From: Centropus unirufus | Taxonomy: Eukaryota > Chordata > Aves > Cuculiformes > Centropidae | Direction of reading: 5' to 3' | DNA: 64,000 nucleotides | NCBI GenBank assembly: GCA_013397695.1 | Contig: VYZI01000533.1 | Span: 1 to 64,000, forward strand | Part shown: positions 1 through 14,074 of the stretch, one piece after another | Numbering within the stretch: the stretch's first letter is position 1 | Layout of the letters: every line of letters starts with the position of its first letter | Notes under the pieces: generated by a model | The model's database searches: none | What the model saw: only the letters and a program-made list of their open reading frames with translations | Told to the model about the DNA's origin: nothing | Translations under genes and position numbers: made by a program

Positions 1-221
1 CCACTGGACTTTTCGAGAGGGAACAGACTCTTCTACGGAGCCACATCTAACATTTCATTGGACTGCTTACCGCCACCCTGGGTGACAGGGTGTCAGGTTG
101 TATTCTGACCCTGTCAGTGGTTTTTCCTTTGTACTATTGCATTTATTTTGTTTTTCTTTTCCTATTAAATTGTATTTCTGACTCAGAGTCTCACTGGTTT
201 GCTTTCAAACCGGGACACACA
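1..221 (+). mobile_element. Avian ERVL-type LTR fragment (3' part)
   Basis: The segment resembles the 3' part of a passerine ERVL-type solo LTR: a tract reading 'ctgggtgacagggtgtc', a T-rich stretch with an ATTAAA poly(A) signal at 164-169, and an end at about 221 in 'gggacacaca', consistent with the CA terminus of an LTR. The 5' end lies outside the window. No retroviral coding sequence follows. The family is assigned from remembered similarity to avian LTRs, not from a search. The 109-residue ORF across it has no recognisable product. Confidence 0.65.
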
Positions 222-3200
222 TCTAGGGTTTTGGAGGTAAAAGTGTGTGGGTCGTCAGGAGGGCACGTTAAAACAGCTGTGTTTTCACTGACACAGAGCA
301 GCACTGGATCAAGCCAACTAAATCAAGGCGGATGGCATATTCCTGCAGAGGATGTAACAGTCTCCACTACACTCATTCCCTGGGATCATCTGGCCATTGC
401 TTTATGCAATTTGAAATAAGGAAAGCCAACACTGAGGTGGGCTTACGAGGGAGACAGTCAACTAGTCAACGGAAAATTTCTAGGGATGGCAAGGATTTAC
501 CTTTCATGTGCCAACACCACAAGCAACTGACCAAAATTCTGGCTGAACATATCTACAGTTGGTCTCTGACCTTCAGCTTTAAGGTAGACAACACAGGCAG
601 ACGATTACTAGACCAAGACCAACCAGAAGATATTTTACCATCTTTGAATAGTGACTTTTTAATTGCCTTCAACAAAATTACCTGTTGACTACTTTGCATA
701 TTATGCAACTTGACTCCAACATGCTGATCTGGTTACTAATTTTGCCAGTCTACAGAGTCTGCTACATCACACTCATCTCTTTTGGTACCCCCGTATCTCC
801 CTACTGCTTTGGGGATACCTTTGCTCAGCACCACATCCAGAGCAAAGCAAATTGCCATCATATGCTCACACAAAGAATGATTAAATCAGATTAATTTGAA
901 AGCTCCCAAACAATGGCATTAGAAGAAATATAAAACACAGAAGGTAAGCTAGTGCACAGATATATGACGAAGTGAGAATAGCTCACTCAATCTCCTGTAA
1001 CATGATGAAGAGCTTCCAAGTGTTAAGCTTCATCTTGAGCATGGCCATTTTATTTCGTTTCATGGATTGGCACTGCTGTGCTTTTCAAGAGTTAACAAGA
1101 GGTTGCCCTGCAAGGGGTTTCCTGGTGTTATTTTGCAAAGGGTTCCCCTGTAACATAAAGCTAAAAGAAATTTCCGTAAGGAAAGGAAGAAGCCTCCTCT
1201 GTCTGTAATACCTGCCATCTCTACCGTAGCTCTACCTCTACCTCTCTCATAGCTGCAGGATCACCTCTGACAGCAATTTTGCTCTTCCTAATTTCCACCT
1301 CAAAAAAAAGCCAAAAAATCAGTATTACAACTGCCAGCGCTCTGGAAAGATATAATGACTTTAGAAGTACCTCACTTAACATGTTTCTTTATCTTCCCTT
1401 GCCCTGATGCATTCCAAGCCTCAAGAGAAGTCAATAAGTAGCAGCCACCATCTGACACTGATAACCAAAACTCAGGCTTCGAAGCATCACGCAGCTTGAT
1501 TCACTATGTTCCATGGCAGAAGATGCTCAACCTCCAGGATCTCACTCCCTCCAGAATGAGAGATAGTAGTTTTACCTGCAACAGCAACAATCTCCTTCTG
1601 GCCATGGCCTCCTTCCTCCTCCTTCAGAAGGTCACCAGACCGTGTAGGCACTGGGGGAATATGTGCACATAGTTCAGCCATCGCGCTGAAAGCCCTGGGT
1701 TGATGCACGAGCTGCCCACAGACACCATTATTTATGCATTTTCTGCATGCATGCCATATGCAGCACCAGAAATGCCATCCTCATAGAAACGTGGGAAGAT
1801 ATTTTATTTCTGTGATAGGGGAGAACTTAGCTAAATCTGGCTTTGCTTGGGGACAGGAATGCCTGCGCCATGCCACAGGGATACTTCAGGAACACTGATA
1901 AGTCTGCTTTCTGTGCATAAATAACCTATATTCAAGCTCAATCACTTTATTTCATTGGAGGACAAAGCCTTTGGTGGCAATGCCCTGGTATTTGTCTACT
2001 CACTTATCAAGCAGGAGCCTTATTACAAAGGCTAACTCAAGCAGAGATTAGATTTCACATATGAATGAACAGACAATAGCATCAGATATCCTTCAAACAC
2101 CAGTAAATATGATTAATGCAAGCACTGTTGCTGCAGGTTTTCACCTCAACAATGCTTTAAACGAAGAAAAAGACACACCCAGGTACCTCCAAACTTATCT
2201 TCCCAAATGCTTCATCATATTTCATTCCCTAGGCACCACCTTGTTTTTCTGTTGGTCAACAGTGGCTACAAATAGCCTGCGGGAAGCCACTGACTTCCTG
2301 GAAAGAGACACAGAGAAAATTAAAGCTGGGTATAACATCATTACAAGGTCAAGCATACTGCAGGAGGGAAAAAGAAAACTGTTTGCAGAACTGAGCACAA
2401 TCAGAAATATCAATCAATACAAAATTACTTAGGATTACTAAAATCACTAATACAGATCTAACAAAGAATTACCTTCTTCAGCACACTTGCCTACAGAAAG
2501 CTACTTTCCATGTTCAGGTACAGTTTTCACAGGTAAGTGCCCATAGGTGACATCTAAAAATATTAATTAGAAATAGAGCCAACTTAGTTGTGAGATATAC
2601 TGAGCACCTCGCAAATCAAAAGCTGAATAGCAAGAAAGAACTTGGCAATGCAGTGGAATATCACTTGTTCAAACACTTAACAGTTGCACTGAGAGATCAG
2701 AGACATGCAAAAAATAAAATTGGCACTCTCAGTGAAATGATCTGAAATAAAAATGTGAAGCTTTAATGGCTCTGCAAAAAAAAATAAAAGGTAGGAAACT
2801 TGGTTTTAAGATGTCCTAAATTGTCACAAAATGTTGCATAAGAGGAGGGAATGCATGGACCTATGCATCAACAGCGGCTGAAAAAAAAATACGAAAAATC
2901 GCTTAAATAGACTGGTAAGTACCATGGCAGCCCTCCAAAACGGCAAGGATTGCACAATAAGGATGCAGAATTAGGAGATTATATGAAAACCCTAACAGCT
3001 CTGTGTTGCAGACTCTGTCACACACATGAAAAAAAATAAATAAACAAGTGGGAGAAGGAAAAAAATGTGCTTATGATGAGGCAGCAAAAGAGGACCCAGA
3101 GTGACGCAGTATTTAGATGTCACTGTTTAAGTAAAAATTGAGGGAGCCAAATTCAACACAGACAAATAAAGGTCAAACTCTCTTCTCAGAGTTCGCACTT

Positions 3201-3787
3201 CTGTCAGCCAGCAGAACAGCTTACCCCTGATCAGGGGAAAGGCAAGACCACCCTGCCAAGACACCGTAGCAAAAGCCCTTAGCCTCTAGTTGTAGAACCA
3301 CTTAGCTCTTCTCTTGCATCCTAATGCATCCCTACTGAATTAATTTTGCATTTTTTACCTGTTCCTCTAAGGCTCTTCGTCTTATATAACTTAACATTAC
3401 TATCAAGAGGCTGCCCCTACTGCCAGCTCAGGATGCCCATCTTCATTTCCAACTCATGGAAAAAAACAAAAAAACCCCAAAGCCACTACTTTCATGGTTT
3501 CCCAAGACTCTCCCTTCACACATGTGAAAGAAGCAGCCTCTAAATAGGCATACATCCTTTTTATATGCTCTCAATCTTTTCTCTCTTTTACACGACCCCT
3601 ACAAAACAGGAATATCCCACAGTCAAGGCTGCAACTTCGCCAAGATCCAGCACTAACCTATCAGTTTCTGTCACCCTCCTTGGTAGACCTTACAGATCCC
3701 TCATAAATGAAGTCATTTACAAGAGACCCGGGGCTGTAACTAGAGCACACTGGCAATACAATATACAGGCAGAGTAAGTTTAAAAAG
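222..3787. other. Non-coding, probably MYO9A intron 1
   Basis: No recognisable coding exon or repeat family was seen. The sequence is AT-rich with many stops in all frames. By human synteny this should be intron 1 of MYO9A (minus strand), whose first exon is inferred at about 15.2 kb; that is inference only. A minus-strand open stretch at about 1,580-1,710 has plausible splice borders but encodes nothing I recognise. Confidence 0.45.
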
Positions 3788-4130
3788 CATAGAACCATAG
3801 AACGGTTTGGGTTGGAAGGGACCTTAAAGAACACCCAGTTCCATCCCCTGCCAGCACCTTCCACTGGATCAGGGTGCTCAAAGGCCCATCCAGCCTGGCC
3901 TTGAACACCTCCAGGGGTGGGGCACCCACCACTTCTCTGGGCAACCTCACTACCCTCACAGGAAAAAATTTCTTTCTAAGATCTCATTTCAATCCCTGTC
4001 TCAGCCTAAAACCATTCCCCCTCACATGATCCCTGCTCTCCCTGATAAAAAGCCCCTCCCCAGCTTTCCTGTAGCACCTTTCAATATTGGAAGGCTACTT
4101 TAAGGTCTCCCCTAGCCTTCTCATATACTC
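3788..4130 (-). mobile_element. CR1 LINE fragment (3' end)
   Basis: It starts with the reverse complement of the avian CR1 3' terminus ('catagaaccatagaacgg') followed by the typical 'tttgggttggaagggacctt' and 'ggccttgaacacctccaggg' blocks. The LINE therefore reads on the minus strand, with its 3' end at the low coordinate. It is 5'-truncated and non-coding, as most CR1 copies are. Confidence 0.93.
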
Positions 4131-4508
4131 ATATATCACTGTAAACCATTTCTGAAATCATATTAGAAACATACAAAACACTGACAATACATTTAAGTTC
4201 AAAAAAACATCCCCCAAAATAAAAGAGCTCAGAAGGTGGTTCTTGCATCAAGTCAATGGTGACATATCCTGCAGATTGATATCCTCTCCTACGCTGGCAG
4301 CATCATCCTAAACTCCTCCTGGTGGAACTGCTCACACTCATTGCTCCGACTAAATCAGCTTATTAAAAACATACTGTTTCAAGGGTTTAAAGCTAACTTG
4401 ATTTAACCCAAAATGAGAAGTGTTTATATTCTTTGTTCTCCAGGTCAACTAATGAGAGGCAAGCAGGAGTCTCTCCTGGGGTTGCAACCCCAAGGAAACA
4501 GAACTTCC

Positions 4509-4583
4509 TAGTTTTTCTAAAATTTCTAAATCTTAAATTTTAAAATTTTTAATTTTTAAAATTTCTAATTTTCTAAAAATTCC
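4509..4583. repeat. AT-rich low-complexity tract
   Basis: The tract is made almost only of 'taaaatttcta', 'aaattttaaa' and 'aatttttaaa' blocks that are repeated and partly self-complementary. No gene is supported here. Confidence 0.7.
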
Positions 4584-7150
4584 CTTCCTAGCCTAAGAAT
4601 TTCGTAACTGACACACCATAACGCCACATATCAGCTCGACAAAAGAAACAAAATGTGACAAACTGTTCTGCTGATTACATCATTGATGTTCAAGAGCTTT
4701 TTCCAATCCATTCCGAGCTGAGCAAGACCCTCTGGACAAGCACGTGTCTTGCTCAAAGCAGCAAGAAGAAACCCTTCTCAGACTCAGGATTAACTGAGTT
4801 CATCGTGAATTCCCTTGAGATCTGGGCACATCTCGCCATCACCCACACCACGAGAGATCCCAGGACCAGAAAAACAGCCTTCACTCAAGGAAGCTCTCAG
4901 ATCCGCTCTGGTTTGAAAGCACAGGCTGTTCCTTTGATGTCCTGCCAGAAGCGGCCTCCAGCAAGGAAGCCTGGGATGACTCACACAACCGGCAGAAGGA
5001 ACTTGCCAATCTGGATTGAAATGCACATATGAAATTTGGAATTTTTCTTCCTGCTCTGCCATCTCCATTCCTGAACAGCAGTTCTTGGTAATTGCATGCT
5101 GCCAGGCAGACAGGCCGGCAAAGGAGAAGCAAAAAGACAGGGCAGAAATGGGGAGGGGATGCCAACCAAGGCTTTTCTCCCAAAAGGAGAAAAACTGAGA
5201 CAAGGGAGTGCTGGGAAACTGAAAGAATTATCTGGCAAGAGCACTGTAGAAGTTTCTTTTTCACAGATATGCATGAATTCCAGTTGGTATGAGGGTTTGC
5301 TGCTTTCCACTCCTGTAGAACTACGAGCCAAAAGCTCATATCTTTTCTTGATCATGTCTTTAAACATCATGTCCTCTAATCAGAGTTTTAAAATCTTTTA
5401 TACTCCTAAGACAACCTCAAGAAAAAAAGTTTACCGGCAGTTTACTCTCCAACTAGAGACAAAGCAAGTCCAAAATCGTTCCATTTTCTAAGATTAAACA
5501 CAAATTCTTTTCCTAAAAAACCTATTTCACTCAGTGGTTAGGGACAAGGCATTGCTTTGCTTCATTCGCTGTTACATTCTATTGCTATTTAAAAACATAT
5601 TAAAGAGAAAAAGCAGCAGCACTATCTCCTCTGCCTTTTCAGTTCAAGTTGTCAATTCTGGGAACAGAACTACTAACTCAACATGTTCTTTACTTACATC
5701 AAGCTGAAAGTACATAATTTCTGCTACAGCTGCCAACCATGTTCCGCACCAGAGCATTTAAAATTTCATTCGATGCCTCTTTAATTGTTTTGGGGTTGTT
5801 TTTTTTTAATCTATCCAGCCCAACCACTAATTTAAAGGAAGCTGTGCTGGATGCTCTAATTGACCCCATTCTCTTCCTTCCCCAGGGTGTCTCTATAATT
5901 AGCCCTTCCCAGCTCAGTCTAGCAAAGGGAATCAGTAACAAGACCTTTCCGAGCCACACCCTGTAGACCGCAGCAACTGCTTCGCATTGTTTTTGCCCCA
6001 AAAAATCAACACTTGCTGCAGCATTAACTGCTTCAGGAGAAAAAAAAGTTAAAGAAGGCATGAAAAAAACATGTATTCACCATTGCGAGGCATGTTACAA
6101 CAAACAATGCAGCTAACCCAAATAGAAATGTCTCCCGCGGTACTGGTCTATTTGGTATATATACTTCCTAACATGAGGAAAATGCTTTTCTTCATCAAAA
6201 TAATATCCAACTGCAGAGCTGCCTATTCACATACCTAGGGCTGGCAATGCTGCACATCTTGACACACACAAAAAAAGTAGAGTAACTCAGTGCTGCACCG
6301 AGGCACCAGAAGGACCCACACCTTATTCCTCGAGAAATTAGAAGGCATGTAGAGAAGGAGGAAAGGAAATACATTAAAAAAGTCTTATCAGCTGGCAAAT
6401 GCCACCAATGAAAGTTTACTTTCCTACTTGCCTCTACAACAAGCAACTATTCCTACCAAGTGACCAGAGTTGTGGTTATTTTTAGAAAATGGGGGGAAAA
6501 AAATAAAGAAAAACAAACAAACAAACAAAAATCTCAAAATAAGCAATTAAAAAACTTACCCAACCCCTTTGTTTGGGTTGGATTTGCAGGGCTGTCGAGC
6601 ACTGGAGGGTGCAGAATGAAGCATCAGTCCTCAGCAACAGCAGCAAAAACATACAGGGTGATCTCAATGACTGCAGGGCCAACATTGCCTGACCCACATC
6701 CTCCGTGCTCCATGGGCATCTTCTGCCCTTCCATCTTCACGGAAGGATGCCGGTACAGCCTAAGTCAAGGATCCAAAATCAAACCAGAGCAGGTTTTTTG
6801 GTTTGTTTTGAGCTTTGTTTACTCCGTTTCACTTCTCTCATCTCAGGCTCCAAGAGCACTTATCTCCAGAGACTATTCCTGAACAAGGTACCCACCAGGA
6901 GAAGCACTAAAAGGTCTACAAAGCACAATATGGGTGTGTCCACCAGGTCCCTAACTCACCAATTCCTGCTAAATTTCACACTTGACTTCACAGCCGTATA
7001 ATCATTTTGCAACTCACAAAGCTTTTCTTTTGCATGGAGCTTAGAAACCGAAACAGTTGCACGTTCTGATAAGTAAATTAGCATTACTCACTGAGACTGA
7101 AGATCTCCTCTTCAAATCCATCAACAGCCATGCACTGAATAATATAATAA
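4584..7150. other. Non-coding, probably MYO9A intron 1
   Basis: Ordinary intronic-looking sequence with no exon I can support. Overlapping short ORFs at 4,655-5,491 on both strands show no domain and no consistent splice borders. A CAAA simple repeat occurs at about 6,511-6,530. Confidence 0.4.
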
Positions 7151-7525
7151 AATCATAGAATGGTTTGGGTTGGAATGGACCTCAAAGCCCATACAGTTCC
7201 ACCCCCCTGCCTTGGGCATGGACACTGTCCACTGAACCAGACTGTTCAAAGCCCCATCCAACCTGGCCTTGAACACCTCCAGGGATGGGGCAACCACCAC
7301 TTCCCTGGGCAACCTGGGCCACTGTCTCGCCACCCTCTGGAAAATATTTCTTCCTCGTATCTCATCTCAATCTCCCATCTTTCAGCTTAAAATCATTCTT
7401 CCTTACCCCATCCCTGCAAGTCCTGATCCAGAGTCCCTCCTCAGCTTTCCCATAGCCCCTTTCAGTACTGGAAAAATGCTCTAAGGTCTCCTAAAGCCTA
7501 TCCTGGCATTTCTGAGCTCCAGCTC
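7151..7525 (-). mobile_element. CR1 LINE fragment (3' end)
   Basis: This is a second minus-strand CR1 3' fragment. It opens with 'atcatagaatggtttgggtt' and continues through the 'ggccttgaacacctccaggg' and 'ttccctgggcaacctgggcc' blocks to an eroded 5' end near 7,525. It is non-coding. Confidence 0.93.
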
Positions 7526-8052
7526 CTCGAAGCATACAAACACACATACCTCCATAAAGATCAGAAATTTCAACATTTATGTATTTAGAGAACTGAAGAG
7601 CAGCTGGCAGGAGCCTTGCTAATAACAGCAGCACCTGAACCTGTAATGATCCTTCACCTAAGGAAAATTGTTCACATTTTTTGAATACTTTACTCCCTCT
7701 ACCCCATAAAGAGCATACCTGAAAGTAAAGTATGTAGATTAATGCTCCCAGAAAACCTATGCAGCAGAAAAGAAATTTGATCCAGTCCTACAGAAAGAAA
7801 CCACTTTTCTTGGTGCAGAGGATAGCCCATGTTCAATAAAAAATAACTTATAAATAGAAAAACTGCATCTAAGACATCTTAAATTATGCTAAACACTGTT
7901 CATGTTTAGTACAGAATGCACAGTGAAATTTCACTCACACAAGCAGTGCCATTCACTGGACACCAGCAAGTACATAAGACTTCTCATCAGCCTTTACTCA
8001 AGTTTCACATCTTCCCAAAGAAAGGAAGGCAGCGTTCAGGAAACAAGAGGGG

Positions 8053-8073
8053 AAAAAAAAAAAAAAAAAAAAA
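8053..8073. repeat. Poly(A) tract
   Basis: A run of 21 A residues, followed after 'cc' by A7. It could be a retroposon tail or slippage. No clear element body is recognisable upstream. Confidence 0.8.
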
Positions 8074-10334
8074 CCAAAAAAACACAGCACTGTTAAACAC
8101 CCAGCCAGTGAGCACTGCGGGTAAGATTTGCACCTTCCTCAATAAGACCAAAATAAAAGAAAACACGCAGGCAGGGGTTTTCTTCATTTGTTTCAGTTTT
8201 CAGATTTTATTTCTTTACAGCAAATATCTTCACGTGGGAAGATGAATTCTCAATATCACAGACATGAGCTTTGGTGCTCACTTTATCCTCAATTTCATTT
8301 TCCTTCCCCTATTCACTGAAGGTGCTTTATTTTTATTGTTATTTTTTTCTCATATATATTGTATTGCTCACCACAGCCAAACAGCAAAAGCTGCTCAGTA
8401 TTTAAATGACAAATGGAGGAAGAGCAATAGGAACAGAACACACAGTAGAGCGGAACGCTAAAACAATCCATTTGAAGGCAAGCCTGTAGCTCCCTTCCTG
8501 TAATTAGGAAAGAATTTGAGCCTGAAACAACGTTCTAAGCCCATGTCTCTTACAAAGAGTGGCAGCAAACATGGTGGGGCAAGCAATGGGCCACTGCTTC
8601 TCAATCACCTTCCTTGGCAATGCACTCCTCAGGGGTATCATTTCAGCTTTAAAAGAGGCAAGATTACTGTTGATTATTATTAATGGTAATAAATTCCTTA
8701 ATCAAATCACCGCATATGGCTGTGAAATAAGAGATATATTTTAAGAAGTGCCATCACACTTTGAAATAGGCCCTGTACTTTGACAAGTCAGGATGTGCTT
8801 GTCAAACACTGGAGGCTGAACAAGGTTACACAGTGAGCAGAAAAGGTCCCTCTGTGTGTAGGAAATCATACCCCCAGAGCCCTCAGTTCCTTACTTCATT
8901 CTGTTCATAGTTCAGAAATATTCCTAAGATTCTTCCTTACGTGCTGCAGGCATCTCAAAACTGACCTTTGATCCGTTTTGTCCTCCTATTTCCTCCCTTA
9001 CCTCCCAGGCACAGTGAAGTGACCCTGCATAAGATTATCTGAGGCAATGGCTGTAGTGAGCATGCCTGCTCTTCTGACACGAAACACAAGTGCCTGCCTG
9101 CCTGCACAGAGTTTTTGTGCGATGGCCTGGTTGTTGATGGATGAACGTGTAGTGCATGCCTTTGTCGCTCACCGGAACATTTCGCTTGGCTTTGGTGGCC
9201 TAAATGCTAGCCATGCACCTCTCCCAGCAACACCTTCCCATGCAGGGCTGCTACCTTCATTTGCTGATGCAAAGAAGCAGAAAAAACAATGGCTCTGCTT
9301 TTAGACAATGCCTGTCCAACTAGCAGCAACAAATCCCCCGTCTTTATCCCCCATTTACTGCACCACTGGTGAATTACAGAGCAGGGATGACTCTGCTGCA
9401 CTTACTTTCTCAAAGAAACCCTCAGAAGGGTTATTTACCAGCATCGCTTCCCTCTTCCAAGAAGACTTCTTCTGAAATGTTAGTTAGCTGATTGTCAATT
9501 TTAAACACGCACTACATTTCTAATGATCTACTGCATGTCATTATTTATTTATTTTGCCTAATGGGACTATGTTCCTTTACAATTAAATCATCTACTATTT
9601 CCTCCCAGGGGAAATTGTCCTATGCACCCAACAACTACAAACCAGCATAACAGTTCTTAGACAACTCCTGCAAACGTAAAAATGTCAACATTTTTGGTAA
9701 TTTTTTTCCAGCCTACATATTTTTGTAAAGTATGAAAAGCCAGTAGAGTTACATAAGTGTTCTAAATTAAGTATTTTCAGTTAACTTAAGTTCATCCCTC
9801 AAAAGCAACCCTGTGGAAGCTGAATACAATAGGAGAATTCTTGGCAGTCTATCAAAAACATTCATGGCCCAGGCTCATTTTAAAGCTCAGGTTTTTCAAA
9901 GATACATCCATATGGATTAGACACTCCACTTTTGTCAACACTCAACCATGATATATCCTATTCAATATCATGTAACTTTCTAAAAGTCATGCTTTACAAG
10001 TAATAGGAGACAGACATAAGAATTCTGACTCAAAACCAGCACAGAAGCTGTCAGATTATCAGTGTTTGGTGGACAAAAGGAAAGAGTGAACAAGCAGCCA
10101 AAGGATAACCTCTACCAAGGTCATCTTATTGTATACCAGAAGAAATTCAAGATGGAGATCAACAAATAAGAATCAAATCGGATACAGAAACCCACATACT
10201 TTTGCTATTGTTACAACAGAGATGGTAACTAAAGCAATAGCATGAGAAAATCAGTATTTACATACCCAGTATGCTCAGTTATGTCCCAAATAGACAGTTA
10301 ACTATCAAAGAGCAAAAATATTGTATTGTTGCAG

Positions 10335-10480
10335 GCACATAGCTGCAAAAGAAGCAATACACCTCAGCAGCCATGCAAGAGAAGAGCGTGGATGAGATAC
10401 AGCTGTTTAAGCTGGCCTACATGTTTATCTCGCATCAACAGCAAGAGGATGCAACCAAGTGGATGCTATCAATGTTCCAG
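10335..10480 (+). other. Orphan exon-like segment, unknown
   Basis: A 146-bp block is bounded by a consensus-like acceptor (T-rich tract then 'gttgcag') and donor ('ttccag' before 'gtagac'). From an ATG at 10,373 it is open to the donor (36 codons) with coding-like composition, beginning MQEKSVDEIQLFKLAYMF. A TAG lies in frame upstream inside the block, so it could be only a first coding exon or a UTR exon. I recognise no protein family. It is antisense to the inferred MYO9A transcript. It could equally be a retrocopy fragment or chance. Confidence 0.2.
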
Positions 10481-11713
10481 GTAGACAGTTCAGAGTCACA
10501 GAATGAAGGGTCCAAGTGCACACCAGCTTGTGTCTGGGGCTTCCTCAGTACACCATGGGCTTAGGACTCTCAAGGCTCATCTGCGTTGGTGGATGATGGG
10601 CTTAGCAGAATACCTAGGTCCATCTCTTCACAAGTCTCTTAGATGAACCCTAAAAAGGGCTGACAAGAAGCACCATCAGAATCCAAAACAGTGACCCACA
10701 GCTTCATTTCACATAGGCAGCATCAAGCCATATCTTGGCATGCTGTGGATAGCCAAATATGTATGAGATCCCTATGCAAGAAAGGGACACCTCATCCTCC
10801 TCCAAAGGGATGCCCATCTATGCTGAAAGAAAACTACAACACAAGATTTTAATGGCAGAAATTAACCAGGGGAGTAATGATAATCCTTAAATCAACAGGT
10901 ATTTTTAAATTTCATTTTACCTAGAATAACGATGCATGATCATTTCACCAAAACGGTGCAAGGCCCACTGCTCATTAGCTCCAGACTCACTGTCAGCAAA
11001 TCAACCCCAGGCAAGGAGTATGCTCATTTGCCTTCCAAGATTACCTTCAGTCAGTTCAGGTCCTAATTTAAAAGAAGGGTGCCACTAGATCAGCTTAATG
11101 AAATTATGGAAACACAGCATAAAGCGGCAGTTTAACATGTGTAAAAGTGGAAGGATATGCTTCATGACCAAGGACTGACATGGATCATGTATAAGCTTAT
11201 TTTCCATGGGCACTTTTCCACCCAATACAGCCCAAACCTCCTCCCTTCCCTCCTCTTCTTGTAACCTGCAAACCACAAGTGGCAGACCACCAAAATGAGA
11301 CATTTGAAGGCATGAGAAACCCAGTCCAACTCCACAGCCAACTGTGCTCAAAGCAGGATTTTGTGCCATGTGATTTCCTAAGATTGCATCTGAGGTAAGT
11401 GATGCTATGGTCCTCCATGAGAGGAGAAAGATAAAAAAGAAAAAAAAAAATTGAAGCAGCCACTATACAACAGGGCAGCATTAAAATCATGAGGGTTCTG
11501 TTAAAATAAAAAGCATTTGTGGCAAAGACATACAGCTGTCAATTCACCTATAGAACTTTTCCACAGGTACCTATTAATAGAGTTCCTCCCTACAGGAAAA
11601 ATACACTCTAGCATGATGACTAGTAGAGCTGTAACTCTTGACAATATTTAAAAATAGACACAAAAATACATTAAATTTGAAAAATCACTGTTCTATATGT
11701 GGCCATATGGTTT

Positions 11714-11876
11714 ATCACAGAATGGTCTGGGTTGTAAGGGACCTTAAAGCCCATCCAGTCCCACCCCCTGCCATGGGCAGGGACACGTCCCACTGAATCA
11801 GGATGCTCAAAGCCCCACCCAGCCTGGTCTTGAACATCTCCAGAGAGTGGGCAGCCACCAATTCTCTAGACAATAG
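11714..11876 (-). mobile_element. CR1 LINE fragment, short
   Basis: This is a minus-strand CR1 3' piece starting 'atcacagaatggtctgggtt' and running through 'cccaccccctgccatgggca' and 'cagcctggtcttgaacatct'. It is truncated at about 11,876. Confidence 0.9.
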
Positions 11877-14074
11877 AGAAGTTGAAGCTTAATTCCCAAG
11901 ATGCAGAAGTTAAGATATCATTGCAGACACAGAAGTGACATGCACATCACACCACGGCATCCAACCTTCCAAACACAGCAGGCAGATTGTAACATCAGAG
12001 TAATGCAGGGGAAATGAAGACTACTGCATTTCCCTTTTTTCCTGTTATTATCCATTACCTGGAAAGGTTCGCATGTTTGGTTTATACATTCTCAATCCTG
12101 AACACCTGTGCCTTCACACATGTACCCAAAGCCTATGGAAAAATATGGCCTGTGTAAAGAAAAATAAAGGACCATAAAAATAATCTCAGTTCCAATGATC
12201 TATAGACCCACCAGCAACATCTCATCCTCACAGTTCAGTAAGAAACCCTGACAAAGGTCAGCAACAATACTAGCCATCTAAGCTGAAATCACGGTGTAAT
12301 ATTTTTGCATCAGGAAGCTCAAACAATTAACACACTTCTTTACAGAGCAGGGAACTGCCCAGACACAATCAACATCTCAGACAACACTGCTTTTGTCCAA
12401 AGGAATGCTAGAGATTCAAATTTGCAAGTTTGGGCTGTGAATCTTTAAATATTTATGCTCATGTTTACTTTTTAAAGAAGAGAGAAAACTTCCAAGAGGA
12501 AGCGAAGCAAACACAGGCACGCAGGACCCAAGCCTGAGAAAATTAGATACTCTTTTTAACCTCAACACAAAAAAAAAATCTAAAACCAAAATCTGCCCCC
12601 AACCCATCTTGGAGAGTCAGGCCCCAGGACAGGCAGGGAGCTTCATAAACTACCACATGAACATGCCTTCAATCTAAGGGCAACAAAACAACAAATCAGC
12701 CCAGCTAAAACCAATGGGGCGCCTGCCCACAGGTGGCAGCTCTTCCCAGGCACTCAGTCCCTTCAGGCTTCTCAAGTATTTAACATACAAGTGGAACGGC
12801 AATCCCATTTTATTTATAAACCAACAGTGATGCAATAATAGTTTGACCAGCTAAGTCTTCAAGTGGCTCAACAACCTTGTTTTCTCCCCAGAAAGTGTAT
12901 TTGTAAAGCAATTACATTCAAAAATTGCATGGTTTGGGGCAAGAATTTGGCAGAAAATGGCCATGCTACATCCACGCTAAGTGGCTTTAGAAACTCCCAG
13001 ATCACGTCTGCTCACAATTTTGCTAGCCTAGAGGTATTTCAGATTTCAGGATCTAGGCATGGTCCTCAGGATGCAATGGTGAATCCTTGCCTTCCTCGCT
13101 AGCTGCTTCAAGGTGCCAAGCTGCAAAACCAGCAGAGGGACCAGCAACATCCCTGTGCTCCCAGCACTCCCCCTGTTGACTTGTAGATGATGCAGATGAG
13201 GGAACCATTCCTCCATCCAGAGCCAGATGTAGTCCTTCCAGAAATCAAGCGCTGTTCATTGGTAAACAGGATTTCTAGTACAGCCCTACCTCAAATCAGG
13301 CCAAATTCAGGCTGCACAGGGAACCCCAGGTTTGATACTTTCCAAGCACCTGAGCTCACGTGTCACATTCTCACAAGTTTTCTTGCAAATGTGATGAACA
13401 CTCACTAAAATCATCATCAACACCCTAGCTAAAAATTATTTAGGCATAAAACATTTAGATGGCTAGATTTTCCTCGGAAAAGGTTCCTAAAGATTTGCTA
13501 GTCCAGGTTTTAGGTGGCATACACAAGTGCTGGTGTTTATAAAACCTATCACAACAGCAGATATCATGTCAGCCATTCAATAACTTTATATCTTAAAATG
13601 CAGCTTCCTTACCCAAAAAAAAAAACAAACTAAAAATGGGTAAAAATGAGAACTTTATAAACTGTAAATGGAGCTGCAGATGCACAGAAGAAATAAGTCC
13701 AAGGCGCACTTCGCAACGCTGAATTGACATTTCAATACATTTTTTAAAAAATAAAGAGAATTGGGGTATTCAAATAACTCCTTTTTTCAGATGTTTCAGA
13801 GACACCACTGATGGACTGCAAGCCTTTCAACAGAGATGATGACACATGCCCAAAGCTATTCCAGTTTAGATATTGCTTGCAATAAATATTTTTAAACTGC
13901 ATCATCAATAGCCCAGGAAACAAAAGCCTCTTCATCCTATGCCAGGGCTACAGTATCACCTTCCCTACGGTCAGTAGCTGGAGTGAACGCTACCAAAATG
14001 AATGGTCTTGGGTATGAAAAAGTCATGGTCACGAATGAGAGTAAGGCCTGTAAGCGTCTTCATAAGGGAAAATC
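11877..14074. other. Non-coding, probably MYO9A intron 1
   Basis: No exon, structured RNA or recognised repeat was seen. Confidence 0.4.

Larger units (their letters stand above)
7526..11713. other. Non-coding, probably MYO9A intron 1
   Basis: The stretch is mostly unique, AT-rich sequence. An A21 homopolymer lies at 8,053-8,073. The only gene-like item is the plus-strand segment at 10,335-10,480, listed separately. Nothing else is supported. Confidence 0.4.

Noticed and set aside
1487..1708. Minus-strand ORF with a plausible donor, possible MYO9A alternative exon
   Set aside because: The donor (GTAAAAC) is weak, the acceptor is unclear, and the peptide is not similar to any protein I know.
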